Source of the DNA: DAOPYE01 sp035352715
Lineage (GTDB): Bacteria; Acidobacteriota; Holophagae; Holophagales; Holophagaceae
Length of the DNA stretch: 39,670 nucleotides
Direction of reading: 5' to 3'
Assembly: GCA_035352715.1 (NCBI GenBank)
Contig: DAOPYE010000014.1
Span: 1 to 39,670, forward strand
The position numbers were made by a program, and so were the translations under genes. This document shows positions 1-7,596 of this stretch, in pieces (positions within the stretch are counted from its first letter, which is position 1; each line of letters begins with the position of its first letter). The notes under the pieces were generated by a model. The model worked only from the letters and a program-made list of their open reading frames with translations. It was not told where the DNA came from and made no database searches.

Positions 1-762
1 GTCGGCTATCCCGACCAATGGCGCGACTACTCAGAAGCGGGCATCAAGCGCCAGCCTTACGTGCTCAACGCGCTAGCGGCGAATGCCTTCGAGTTTCGCC
101 GCCGCCTCGCCAAGCTGGGCAAGCCGGTGGACCGCACGGAATGGGAGATGACACCCCAGACCAACAACGCCTACTACACGCCGGTCCTCAATGAGATCGT
201 GTTGCCCGCAGGGATCCTGCAGCCGCCCTTCTTCAGCGAAACGGCCGATGACGCCAGCAACTACGGCGCCCTGGCCTCCACCATCGGCCACGAACTGCTG
301 CACGGCTTTGACGACGAGGGCAGCCAGTACAACGCCGACGGCAATCTGAAGAACTGGTGGACCGTCGCCGACCGCAAGGCCTACGACGCGCTCACCGCCA
401 AGGTGGCCGCGCAGTACGACGCCTTCGAGGTGCAGCCGGGCCTGCACATCGATGGCCGCCAGACCCTGGGCGAGAATCTCGCCGATATCGGCGGACTGAA
501 GATCTCCTTCGAGGCCTGGAAGCTCGCAACCGCGGGCAAGCCGCAAAGCCCCAAGGACGGCCTGAGCCCAGAACAGCGCTTCTTCGTGGCCTTCGCCCAG
601 GGCTGGCGCACCAACACGCGCCCCGAGGCCCTTCGCCTTCAGGTCCAGTCCGATGTCCACAGCCCTGTGCGCTGGCGCGTCAACGGTCCCGCTGCCGCTC
701 TGCCCGAAGTGAGCCAGGTCTTTGGCTGTCCCAGCCATGCCGACGCCACACCGATTTGGTGA
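1..762 (+). CDS. M13 (neprilysin-like) zinc metallopeptidase, C-terminal part
   Basis: The reading frame is open from base 1, so the gene begins before the window and only its last 253 codons are seen. The zinc site HELLH lies at about codons 97-101 (bases 289-303), within TIGHELLHGFDDEG, and the downstream ENLADIGG at about codon 157 supplies the third ligand Glu. The NAYYTPVLNEIVLPAG stretch and the final FGC...PIW tail are also typical of M13 enzymes. Family members are usually about 650-700 residues and cleave short peptides; bacterial ones are often exported, but the N-terminus that would show this is missing. The Crp-type regulator follows on the same strand after a short gap. Confidence 0.95.
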   Translation, partial: VGYPDQWRDYSEAGIKRQPYVLNALAANAFEFRRRLAKLGKPVDRTEWEMTPQTNNAYYTPVLNEIVLPAGILQPPFFSETADDASNYGALASTIGHELLHGFDDEGSQYNADGNLKNWWTVADRKAYDALTAKVAAQYDAFEVQPGLHIDGRQTLGENLADIGGLKISFEAWKLATAGKPQSPKDGLSPEQRFFVAFAQGWRTNTRPEALRLQVQSDVHSPVRWRVNGPAAALPEVSQVFGCPSHADATPIW

Positions 763-821
763 ACGAAGTCCATCCGTTTGTCCCCATGCCTTCTTCTCCG
801 AGCCATCCCAGCGAGTCCACC

Positions 822-1496
822 ATGCCCCAAGCCGTTCTCAATCTCCGACGCATCGAATACCTTCGCGGCCTTTCCTACTCGGCCGCGGAAGAACTCGCCC
901 GTTGCAGCGAGTTCCGCCACTACGCCGACGGCGCGATCCTGTTCCGCCAGGGCGAACACCTGCCGGGCGTTTTCGTCGTGATCTCGGGCAACCTGAAAGT
1001 GTTCCGCACCGATGGGCGCGGCAAGCTGCAGGTGCTGGACATCCTGGACGCGGGGACCTGCGTGGGCGATGCCCAGATCTTTGATGACGGCCTGGCCACT
1101 TCTTCCGCCGAAGCCCATGGCGATGCGGAAGTGATGCTGGTGCCCGCCGAGGCGCTCCGCCATTTGGCCCGCAAGGATCCTTCCACCGCCGAAGTCATCA
1201 ATCAGCATCTGGCGGGCAAGGTGCGCCATCTCATCACCCTGGTGGAGACGCTCAGCCTGCACAGCGTTCCCGAGCGCGTGGCGCAACTGCTGCTCGATAG
1301 CCACGCCCGCCATCCCGCCCGCCCCCTCGTGGAGTTCCGCGAAACCCAGGAGGAACTGGCCCAGTGCATCGGCGCCAGCCGCGAAGCCTTCAGCCGGGCC
1401 CTGCGCCTGCTCATGGATCTGAGCCTGATCCAGAGCACCTTCCCCGTGGTGCGAATCCTCGACTTCCAGAAGCTCCAGCGCTACGCCCGAGGCTGA
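822..1496 (+). CDS. Crp/Fnr family transcriptional regulator
   Basis: The 224-residue product has an N-terminal cyclic-nucleotide-binding fold (from about residue 10, with GAILFRQGEHLPGVFVVISGNLKVF) and a C-terminal winged helix. The recognition-helix region is TQEELAQCIGASREAFSRAL. The cysteines present do not form the N-terminal cluster expected of an oxygen-sensing FNR, so the ligand is unknown. ATG 822 is chosen because the conserved fold starts soon after it; an in-frame ATG at 786 would add 12 Pro/Ser-rich residues, and neither start has a strong ribosome site. The end overlaps the convergent queC gene by 16 bases. Confidence 0.9.
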   Translation: MPQAVLNLRRIEYLRGLSYSAAEELARCSEFRHYADGAILFRQGEHLPGVFVVISGNLKVFRTDGRGKLQVLDILDAGTCVGDAQIFDDGLATSSAEAHGDAEVMLVPAEALRHLARKDPSTAEVINQHLAGKVRHLITLVETLSLHSVPERVAQLLLDSHARHPARPLVEFRETQEELAQCIGASREAFSRALRLLMDLSLIQSTFPVVRILDFQKLQRYARG

Positions 1497-2176
1497 TAGG
1501 GGATCGGGTCCACCGCCCCTGCTTCACGGAAACCGCGCAGCCTCAGCAAGCATGAATCGCAGTGGCCACAGGCCTCGTCCTCGGACTGATAGCAGCTCCA
1601 GCTCAGATGGAGCGGCGCACTCAGCTCGAGGCCGCGGCTGACGATCTCGGATTTCTTCAGGTGGATGAGAGGCGCGTGCAGTTCCAGGCAGGTCTCCGGC
1701 TTGGTGCCGAGATTGGCGACCTGCTCGAAGGCGCGCAGGAAGCTTTCGCGGCAATCCGGATAGCCCGATGAGTCCTCTTCCACGAACCCCACGAAGATGT
1801 GGCGCGCGCCGAGCACCTCGGCCCAGCTGACGGCGGTGGATAGCAGATGGGCATTGCGGAAGGGCACGTAGCTGGACGGCACGCCGGGGCGATCCAGATC
1901 GCCCTCGGGCAGCGCGATGCGCGTATCCGTGAGGGCAGAGCCGCCAATGCGGCGCAGGTTGTCGAAGGAGATCTCCAGGCGGCGCTCCAGAGGCACGGCG
2001 TAGTGATCCGCGATTTCCTCGAAGGCGCGGCGCTCGCGGGCTTCCGTCCGCTGGCCGTAATCCGCGTGGAGCAGCGCCAGATCAAAGCCCGACGCCTTCG
2101 CGATGGCGGCCGTCACACAGGAATCCATGCCGCCAGAGAGGGACACCACCGCCAGTTCGCGCTTATCCACGTGCAT
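1481..2176 (-). CDS. queC: 7-cyano-7-deazaguanine synthase
   Basis: QueC makes preQ0 from 7-carboxy-7-deazaguanine, ATP and ammonia, a step toward queuosine. The 231-residue product begins near the PP-loop SLSGGMDS. GHCDSCLLR near the end, with the cysteines of CYQSEDEAC, forms the four-Cys zinc site. PSSYVPFRNA and the EDSSGYPDCRESF stretch are also typical. The ATG at 2176 is chosen because the fold begins immediately afterwards; longer readings run into the upstream acyltransferase gene. It overlaps that gene by 14 bases, which suggests translational coupling. The only other queuosine-like gene seen is the divergent QueD-like gene at 19388, far away. Confidence 0.95.
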   Translation of the reverse strand: MHVDKRELAVVSLSGGMDSCVTAAIAKASGFDLALLHADYGQRTEARERRAFEEIADHYAVPLERRLEISFDNLRRIGGSALTDTRIALPEGDLDRPGVPSSYVPFRNAHLLSTAVSWAEVLGARHIFVGFVEEDSSGYPDCRESFLRAFEQVANLGTKPETCLELHAPLIHLKKSEIVSRGLELSAPLHLSWSCYQSEDEACGHCDSCLLRLRGFREAGAVDPIPYQPRA

Positions 2177-2864
2177 CTGCCTTCCGTTCCATCTCATTGA
2201 GAACGGCTTCCAGTTCGGAAGCCTGGGCATGGTCGTCCTCGGCCTGGAAAGGCGCGCCATAGGAGACAGTGGCGCGGCAGAAGGGCTTGGGGATCAACAT
2301 GCCATCCCAGGTTTTCAGCTCCCAGGCACGGCTGTAGGCCACACACACGGGAACAATCCAGCCGCCGGTCTTGCGGGAAAGCGCCAGGACGCCGGGCTTC
2401 ACCTTTTGCCGCGGGCCGCGCGGCCCATCCGGCGTGATGCCGAAATCCCAGCCCTCCTTCACCGCCCGGATCATGCGAACCAGCGCCTTGGCGCCGTCGT
2501 CGGCCGCCGTTCCACGCACGGCATGGATGCCGAACCAGCGCCAGATGGCCGCGCTGCGCTCTCCGTCCCGGCTATCACTGCTGAGAATGGCAACGCCGCG
2601 CCATCTCGCTCCGCCCTTTTTCCGGTGAAAGGGATACGCCAGGGGCGTCATCACGAGCCGCCGGTGCCAGAAGGTGAGGATGATGCGCTGATCCCTGGCG
2701 ATCAGATCGGCCACCGGCTCGAAGCCTTCGCGTCGGGTGCGGAGCGTGATCCGCAGCGCCTTCACCAGCATGGCCGCGATGAAAGGTACGAAACGGAAGT
2801 TGGACCACTGGCTGAAGCGCGACCCGAGGGGACGCCCGCGCTGGGAGATCTCGATCTTACGCAT
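2163..2864 (-). CDS. DUF374 lysophospholipid acyltransferase-like protein
   Basis: This 233-residue protein matches the DUF374 branch of the LPLAT superfamily. Seen motifs are ILTFWHRRLVMTPLAY, which carries the usual acyltransferase His in a degenerate HxxxxD box, SSDSRDGE, and GITPDGPRGPRQKVKPGV, the family's most conserved stretch. Such proteins probably acylate a lipid or a lipid A precursor at the inner membrane, but the substrate is not known. The start ATG 2864 lies within the end of hslO (8-base overlap), and the 3' end overlaps queC. The three genes therefore look like one transcript without an obvious common pathway. Confidence 0.85.
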   Translation of the reverse strand: MRKIEISQRGRPLGSRFSQWSNFRFVPFIAAMLVKALRITLRTRREGFEPVADLIARDQRIILTFWHRRLVMTPLAYPFHRKKGGARWRGVAILSSDSRDGERSAAIWRWFGIHAVRGTAADDGAKALVRMIRAVKEGWDFGITPDGPRGPRQKVKPGVLALSRKTGGWIVPVCVAYSRAWELKTWDGMLIPKPFCRATVSYGAPFQAEDDHAQASELEAVLNEMERKADARG

Positions 2865-3693
2865 GGCCCGCCTGGATCTCGTCGCGCGTGATTTGGTACG
2901 TGACGCCGCAGTAGTCGCAGCGCACCTGCGCGGGATGGCCATCGAAAAAGAGCTCATCCAGTTTCGCGCCATCGAAGCCGCGCAGGGAATCCACCACCGC
3001 CGCCTTGCTGCACTTGCATCGATAGCGGATCTCCGTGGTGGCCAGGAGTTCGGCGCCTTCGCCCTGATTGACCCAGCGGCAAAGGAAAGCCGCATCGCGC
3101 TCCCACAGGGGCACCACCTCGAGCCCCTCGATGGCGTGGACCAGGGCGGCCAGACGCTCCGGGGGGCACTGGGGCAGGGGTTCCACCAGCAGACCGCCGG
3201 ATTCACCCGTTGCCGGATCGCACCACAGCGTCACGCTCGCGGGAATCTGCTCGGACTGCGCAAGGTAGGCCTCGATCTGGGTCTGGACGGAACCCTCCAG
3301 AAGCTCCAAATTTCCGATGTAGGGCTGGCCGCTGGGATTGGATCGCATCACCTGCAAGGTGCCGGGAGCCAGAAGCCACGGGCCCTCGGCGATATCCGAG
3401 ACATCCAGAACGCCCCGGATATCCCCATCGGGCCAGGAATCGGCCACCAGGGCCTTGGCGCGACCTGAACCTCGCAGAAGCAATTGCAGCCGCTCACTGA
3501 AAAAAGTCCGGGTCTGCAAAAGCAAGGCAGCGGACATCAATTCCACCAAGGCAACGCAAGCCTCGGCGCACAGATGCGGATGACCTCGGCGCACGCCATC
3601 CCATAGGGGACGGGCATCGAGCACGCTGAATCGGATGTGATGATCGGAACTGAGAGCCCGGATCAGGGCGGCGGGGGTCGACGAATCCTGCAT
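2857..3693 (-). CDS. hslO: Hsp33 redox-regulated chaperone
   Basis: Hsp33 is a cytoplasmic holdase switched on by oxidation of a zinc-bound four-Cys switch. The 278-residue product has the N-terminal Hsp33 fold and the C-terminal redox switch, with Cys226 and Cys228 in RCKCS and Cys259 and Cys262 in CDYCG. ATG 3693 was chosen because the conserved region starts about 10 residues later; the open frame continues upstream to 3726 with no better start. It leads the hslO-DUF374-queC unit and runs divergently from the rRNA methyltransferase at 3771. Confidence 0.95.
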   Translation of the reverse strand: MQDSSTPAALIRALSSDHHIRFSVLDARPLWDGVRRGHPHLCAEACVALVELMSAALLLQTRTFFSERLQLLLRGSGRAKALVADSWPDGDIRGVLDVSDIAEGPWLLAPGTLQVMRSNPSGQPYIGNLELLEGSVQTQIEAYLAQSEQIPASVTLWCDPATGESGGLLVEPLPQCPPERLAALVHAIEGLEVVPLWERDAAFLCRWVNQGEGAELLATTEIRYRCKCSKAAVVDSLRGFDGAKLDELFFDGHPAQVRCDYCGVTYQITRDEIQAGHA

Positions 3694-3770
3694 GGCTCCA
3701 GTGTAAGGCAAGCGGCCGAAGTACATTGCCGGGATGCGCTCTCCGTCATTACGCTGGATGGGGAGCTTGC

Positions 3771-5063
3771 ATGCCGACCATCAGCCGAATCTGCGTTGCC
3801 CAGACCTTGCATGGCGTCTTTGGCCAGGGGTCCAGGGTGCCTGACACCTGGGACGCCAAGCTGCCCCACGAGGATGCGATCTTTGCGGGAGCCCTGCTGG
3901 CCCTGTGCCTTCGCCACTGGGGCCGCCTTCAGGCCTACATCCAGACCATGCTGCAGAACCCCGCTCGCGGGCTGCCTCTGGGCTCCCAGGTCACGCTGGC
4001 CATGGGCTTCGCGCAGCTCGCATGGCTGCAGGGCGTCTCCGACCATGCGGCGGTGAACGAATCCGCAGAGCTCGCCAAGGACCGCGCCTGGGGGTTTCCG
4101 CCGCATCTGGGACTGGTGAACGCCCTGCTGCGCGCTGGGGCCAGGGATCGGGAGCAACTGCGCCTGGCCTTGGAAGCCCTGCCGGCGGCCCTGGACCGCT
4201 CCCCCTTCGCGGAGCGCGTGCTGCGGGGCGCCCTGGAGGGCGTGGCCCAGGATCCCCAACAAAGCCTGGAGCAGCAGCAAGAGGCTGTCTGGACACGCCT
4301 GCAGGAACCCGCCCGTCCCGCCTTCCGCCAGATTCGCCCCGGGCCTCTGCCCGAAGGCTTGGTGGCGGACCCGACGCTTCCAGGCTGCCTTCAACTCGAG
4401 CCCGGGGCGAATTTCCCCCGCGCCTGGCTGGAATCAGGACAGGGGATGGTCCAGGATCGCAGCTCCCAGGCCCTGATGGCGTTCCGGCGGAAAGCCCCGG
4501 TGCGGCGCATCCTGGACGCCTGCGCCGCTCCTGGGGGGAAGACGACCTCCCTGGCCCTGCGATGGCCAGAAGCCGAACTCACCGCCATCGAACAGCATCC
4601 CCGCCGGGCCCGGAGGCTGGAGGAGAACCTTCAAGTCCGCGGCATCCAGGCGCGCATCGTCGTGGATGATGCCACCGTGTGGCTGAAGCAGACCAACGAA
4701 ACCTACGACCTGATCCTGCTGGACGCCCCCTGTTCTGGATCGGGCACCCTGCGCAAACACCCGGAGCTCACCTGGATCGGCGGTGGCATCGACCTGGACC
4801 GCCTGGTCCAGGCCCAGCGAAGCCTGCTGGAAGCCGCCATCCCGAGGCTGGCCCCGGAGGGCCTGCTTATCTACGCCGTGTGTTCCTGGCTTCCCGAAGA
4901 AGGCCAGCAGCACACAGCCTGGGTGGCTTCCCAATTCGACGGCATCCGCTTGGTCGATGCCTGGCCCGCCGCTTCGACCGCTGCAGAACCTGGGATCTTC
5001 CGCACCCAACCCCTCGCATGGGACGGCGAAGGCTTTCAGGGCCTCGCCTTCCAACGCGCCTAA
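3771..5063 (+). CDS. rsmB: RsmB-like 16S rRNA cytosine-C5 methyltransferase
   Basis: The 430-residue protein has a helical NusB-like N-terminal domain (about residues 1-130) followed by a NOL1/NOP2/Sun methyltransferase domain. SAM motif I is LDACAAPGGKTTSL. The catalytic Cys lies in LLDAPCSGSGTLRKHPEL, and the second conserved Cys in YAVCSWLPEEG, where most relatives have T instead of V before CS. NusB plus this domain is the RsmB layout, which in E. coli methylates C967 of 16S rRNA. ATG 3771 is preceded by GGGGAG at good spacing, which rejects the longer open frame from 3726. Confidence 0.9.
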   Translation: MPTISRICVAQTLHGVFGQGSRVPDTWDAKLPHEDAIFAGALLALCLRHWGRLQAYIQTMLQNPARGLPLGSQVTLAMGFAQLAWLQGVSDHAAVNESAELAKDRAWGFPPHLGLVNALLRAGARDREQLRLALEALPAALDRSPFAERVLRGALEGVAQDPQQSLEQQQEAVWTRLQEPARPAFRQIRPGPLPEGLVADPTLPGCLQLEPGANFPRAWLESGQGMVQDRSSQALMAFRRKAPVRRILDACAAPGGKTTSLALRWPEAELTAIEQHPRRARRLEENLQVRGIQARIVVDDATVWLKQTNETYDLILLDAPCSGSGTLRKHPELTWIGGGIDLDRLVQAQRSLLEAAIPRLAPEGLLIYAVCSWLPEEGQQHTAWVASQFDGIRLVDAWPAASTAAEPGIFRTQPLAWDGEGFQGLAFQRA

Positions 5064-5096
5064 AAAGAGCGCCCCTCCGTTTTCGAAGGGGCGCTC
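5061..5096 (-). terminator. Intrinsic terminator between rsmB and pilC
   Basis: Bases 5067-5076 (GAGCGCCCCT) pair perfectly with 5087-5096 across a 10-base loop. Read on the minus strand the hairpin is followed by TTTTTA, so it should terminate the pilBTC transcript. On the plus strand there is no T run after it, so it is less convincing for rsmB. The T run overlaps the rsmB stop codon. Confidence 0.8.
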
Positions 5097-5118
5097 GGGG
5101 AAAGCGAAGCAATCTTGA

Positions 5119-6321
5119 TCAGTCCTTGCCCATCACATTGGCCAGACCGAAGATCGGCATATACATGGCGATCACGACGAAACCGATGATGCCGCCCAGC
5201 ACGAAGATGATCAGGGGCTCCATCAAGGCCGTGAGCGCAGCAACGGCGTTATCGACCTCGTCCTCGTAGAAATCCGCAACCTTTCCGAGCATGGCGTCCA
5301 GGGCGCCCGTGGCCTCGCCCACACCCACCATCTGGATCACCATCGGGGGAAACACCTTGGTCTCTGCCAGGGGAGTCGAAATATTGCGGCCCTGCTCCAC
5401 CGCGTCCTTCGCCTTGAGGATGGCGTTCTGGATGACCATATTGCCCGAGGTCCGGGCGGTGATATCCATGCCTTCGAGGATGGGCACACCCGAGCTGGTC
5501 AGCGTGCCCAGCGTGCGGCAGAAGCGCGCCACGGCCGTCTTGCGCAGCATATCTCCCAGCACGGGCAACTTGAGCATCAGTGCATCGATCTGAAGGCGTC
5601 CCGACATCGTCTTGTAGTAGTAACGAAGCCCAACAACCAGGGCTATGACAAATATCGCGACCAGCCACGAGTAGTGGACCAATACGCCGGAAATCGCCAG
5701 ACACACCATCGTCGGGAAGGGCAGCTTGCTGCCCATGCCTTCGTACATGGTGGCGAACACGGGCACCACCTTGATCATGATGATGGTCACCACAATAATG
5801 GCGATGAGGATCACCGTCACGGGGTAGGTCATCGCACCCTTGATCTTGCTGGTCAGTTTCACGGCCTTTTCGATGTAGCCGGAAAGGCGCTGGAGGATGA
5901 TATCGAGGATGCCGCCCGTCTCGCCTGCTCCGACCATGTTCACGTAGAGATCATCAAAGGCTTTGGGGTGCTTGGAGAGGGCCGCCTGCAGGGTCGCGCC
6001 CTGCTCCACATCCGAACGCACGGCGTTAAGGATCCTCTGAAAACCCTTATCCGTCTGCTGTCCTGCCAGGATTTCAAGGCACTGGACCAGGGGAAGGCCC
6101 GCATCGATCATCACGCTGAATTGCCGCGTGAAGATCGCGAGATCCTTGGACTTCACCTTGCCAAAGCTCTTGCCTCCTGAAGCTACCTGGGGCTTGACCG
6201 AAAGCACCTGGAGCCCATTGCGTTTCAGCGTGGCGCTGGCCTGATCCTTCGACTCGCCGACAATAACGCCTTCCTGGATCTCTCCCAGGCGGTTCTTGGC
6301 TTTCCATGCATATGCGGGCAT
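5119..6321 (-). CDS. pilC: Type IV pilus inner-membrane platform protein PilC
   Basis: This 400-residue protein has the type II secretion F / PilC layout. It starts with a short domain (MPAYAWKAKNRLGEIQEG), followed by two T2SSF repeats. The repeat signatures FTRQFSVMIDAGLPLVQCLEIL (N half) and FCRTLGTLTSSGVPILEG (C half) are visible. Long hydrophobic segments lie around residues 165-185, 210-230 and near the C-terminus. PilC is the inner-membrane platform that couples PilB and PilT to pilus assembly and retraction. It is the last gene of pilB-pilT-pilC and is followed by a strong terminator. Confidence 0.96.
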   Translation of the reverse strand: MPAYAWKAKNRLGEIQEGVIVGESKDQASATLKRNGLQVLSVKPQVASGGKSFGKVKSKDLAIFTRQFSVMIDAGLPLVQCLEILAGQQTDKGFQRILNAVRSDVEQGATLQAALSKHPKAFDDLYVNMVGAGETGGILDIILQRLSGYIEKAVKLTSKIKGAMTYPVTVILIAIIVVTIIMIKVVPVFATMYEGMGSKLPFPTMVCLAISGVLVHYSWLVAIFVIALVVGLRYYYKTMSGRLQIDALMLKLPVLGDMLRKTAVARFCRTLGTLTSSGVPILEGMDITARTSGNMVIQNAILKAKDAVEQGRNISTPLAETKVFPPMVIQMVGVGEATGALDAMLGKVADFYEDEVDNAVAALTALMEPLIIFVLGGIIGFVVIAMYMPIFGLANVMGKD

Positions 6322-6391
6322 CGGAACCTCAGAGCAACAGAATATACAAACAGGTGATTGCTTCTAGCATAGGCCGCGGGGCGAAGTCTGC

Positions 6392-7579
6392 CTAGGTGTA
6401 CTTGATCTTCGGATTGCGTCCCCCAAGGATCGAACTTCCCCCTTGGTTTCCGCTCTGAGGAGCCGACGCTTGGGAAGCGCCCGTCGTGCCCACGCCGCGA
6501 TTGATCAGCTCGCGCAACTCGTCCTGATTAGACGTGTACGTCATGGCCACATCCTGGGCGATGTCCCCTTTCAAGACGAGATCCGACAGGCTCTGGTTGT
6601 ACGTCTGCATACCGTACTTCAGCTGGCCCGTCTGCATGGAGCTGTAGATCTGATGGATCTTGTCTTCGCGGATCAGGTTCCGGATGGCGGGGTTGGGGAT
6701 CAGCACCTCCAAGGCCAGGGATCGGCCCTTACCGCAGGCCTTCGGAATGAGGGACTGGCAGATGACGCCCTCCAGCACCAGGGACAGCTGCGCCCGAACC
6801 TGCGGCTGCTGATGGGCCGGGAAGACGTCGATGATGCGGTTGATGGTCTGGATGGCGCTGCTGGTGTGCAGGGTTCCAAAGGTGAGGTGGCCCGTCTCCG
6901 CGATGGTCAAGGCGGATTCGATGGTCTCCAGGTCTCGCAATTCGCCGACCAGCACCACGTCGGGATCCTGACGAAGGGCCGAGCGCAGGGCCTTCTTGAA
7001 GCTGTGCGTATCCGAATGGATTTCCCGCTGGTTCACAAGGCAGCGCTTGTGCCGATGGACGTATTCCACCGGGTCCTCGATGGTGAGGATGTGCAGGGGC
7101 TCAGCTTCGTTGATGCGATCCACCATAGCCGCCAGGGTCGTCGACTTGCCAGAACCAGTGACCCCGGTGACCAGAACAAGGCCGCGGGGTTTGTCGCACA
7201 GCGTCTGCACGATGGGCGGGAGCCCCAGCTGATCGAATGATCGAATGTTTTCGGGAATGGTGCGAAACACACCCGCCGTCGCCCCACGCTGATTGAAAAC
7301 ATTGGCGCGGAATCGCGCGATACCCTGAAGGCCAAAGGAGAAGTCGACCTCCCAGTCCTCCTCCAGGCGGTGCTTCTGTTGATCCGTCATCACGCTGTAG
7401 CAGAGCCACCGCGTCTGGCCTGCATCCAACGGGGGAAGCTTCAAAGGCACCATGCGCCCATCAATGCGGATCTGAGGGGCCGTATCGGTGGTGATGTGCA
7501 GATCCGTGCCCCCGTACTCCACCATGGTCTTGAGGAGTTGCTGAAGGGGAACGGCATAGTTCGCAGACATTTCGGCCAT
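6392..7579 (-). CDS. pilT: Type IV pilus retraction ATPase PilT
   Basis: PilT is the hexameric ATPase that depolymerises the pilus for twitching. The 395-residue product has Walker A GVTGSGKST at residues 139-147, Asp and His boxes (LTIEDPVEY, GHLTFGTLHTSSA) and the PilT signature AIRNLIRE in the C-terminal domain. That signature is why it is called PilT and not PilU. A Gly/Ser-rich tail of about 30 residues follows. ATG 7579 has GGGAGG upstream at suitable spacing; a second ATG three codons later is possible. It lies 17 bases after pilB and 70 bases before pilC. Confidence 0.96.
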   Translation of the reverse strand: MAEMSANYAVPLQQLLKTMVEYGGTDLHITTDTAPQIRIDGRMVPLKLPPLDAGQTRWLCYSVMTDQQKHRLEEDWEVDFSFGLQGIARFRANVFNQRGATAGVFRTIPENIRSFDQLGLPPIVQTLCDKPRGLVLVTGVTGSGKSTTLAAMVDRINEAEPLHILTIEDPVEYVHRHKRCLVNQREIHSDTHSFKKALRSALRQDPDVVLVGELRDLETIESALTIAETGHLTFGTLHTSSAIQTINRIIDVFPAHQQPQVRAQLSLVLEGVICQSLIPKACGKGRSLALEVLIPNPAIRNLIREDKIHQIYSSMQTGQLKYGMQTYNQSLSDLVLKGDIAQDVAMTYTSNQDELRELINRGVGTTGASQASAPQSGNQGGSSILGGRNPKIKYT

Positions 7580-7596
7580 GGCAACCTCCCGGTGAA

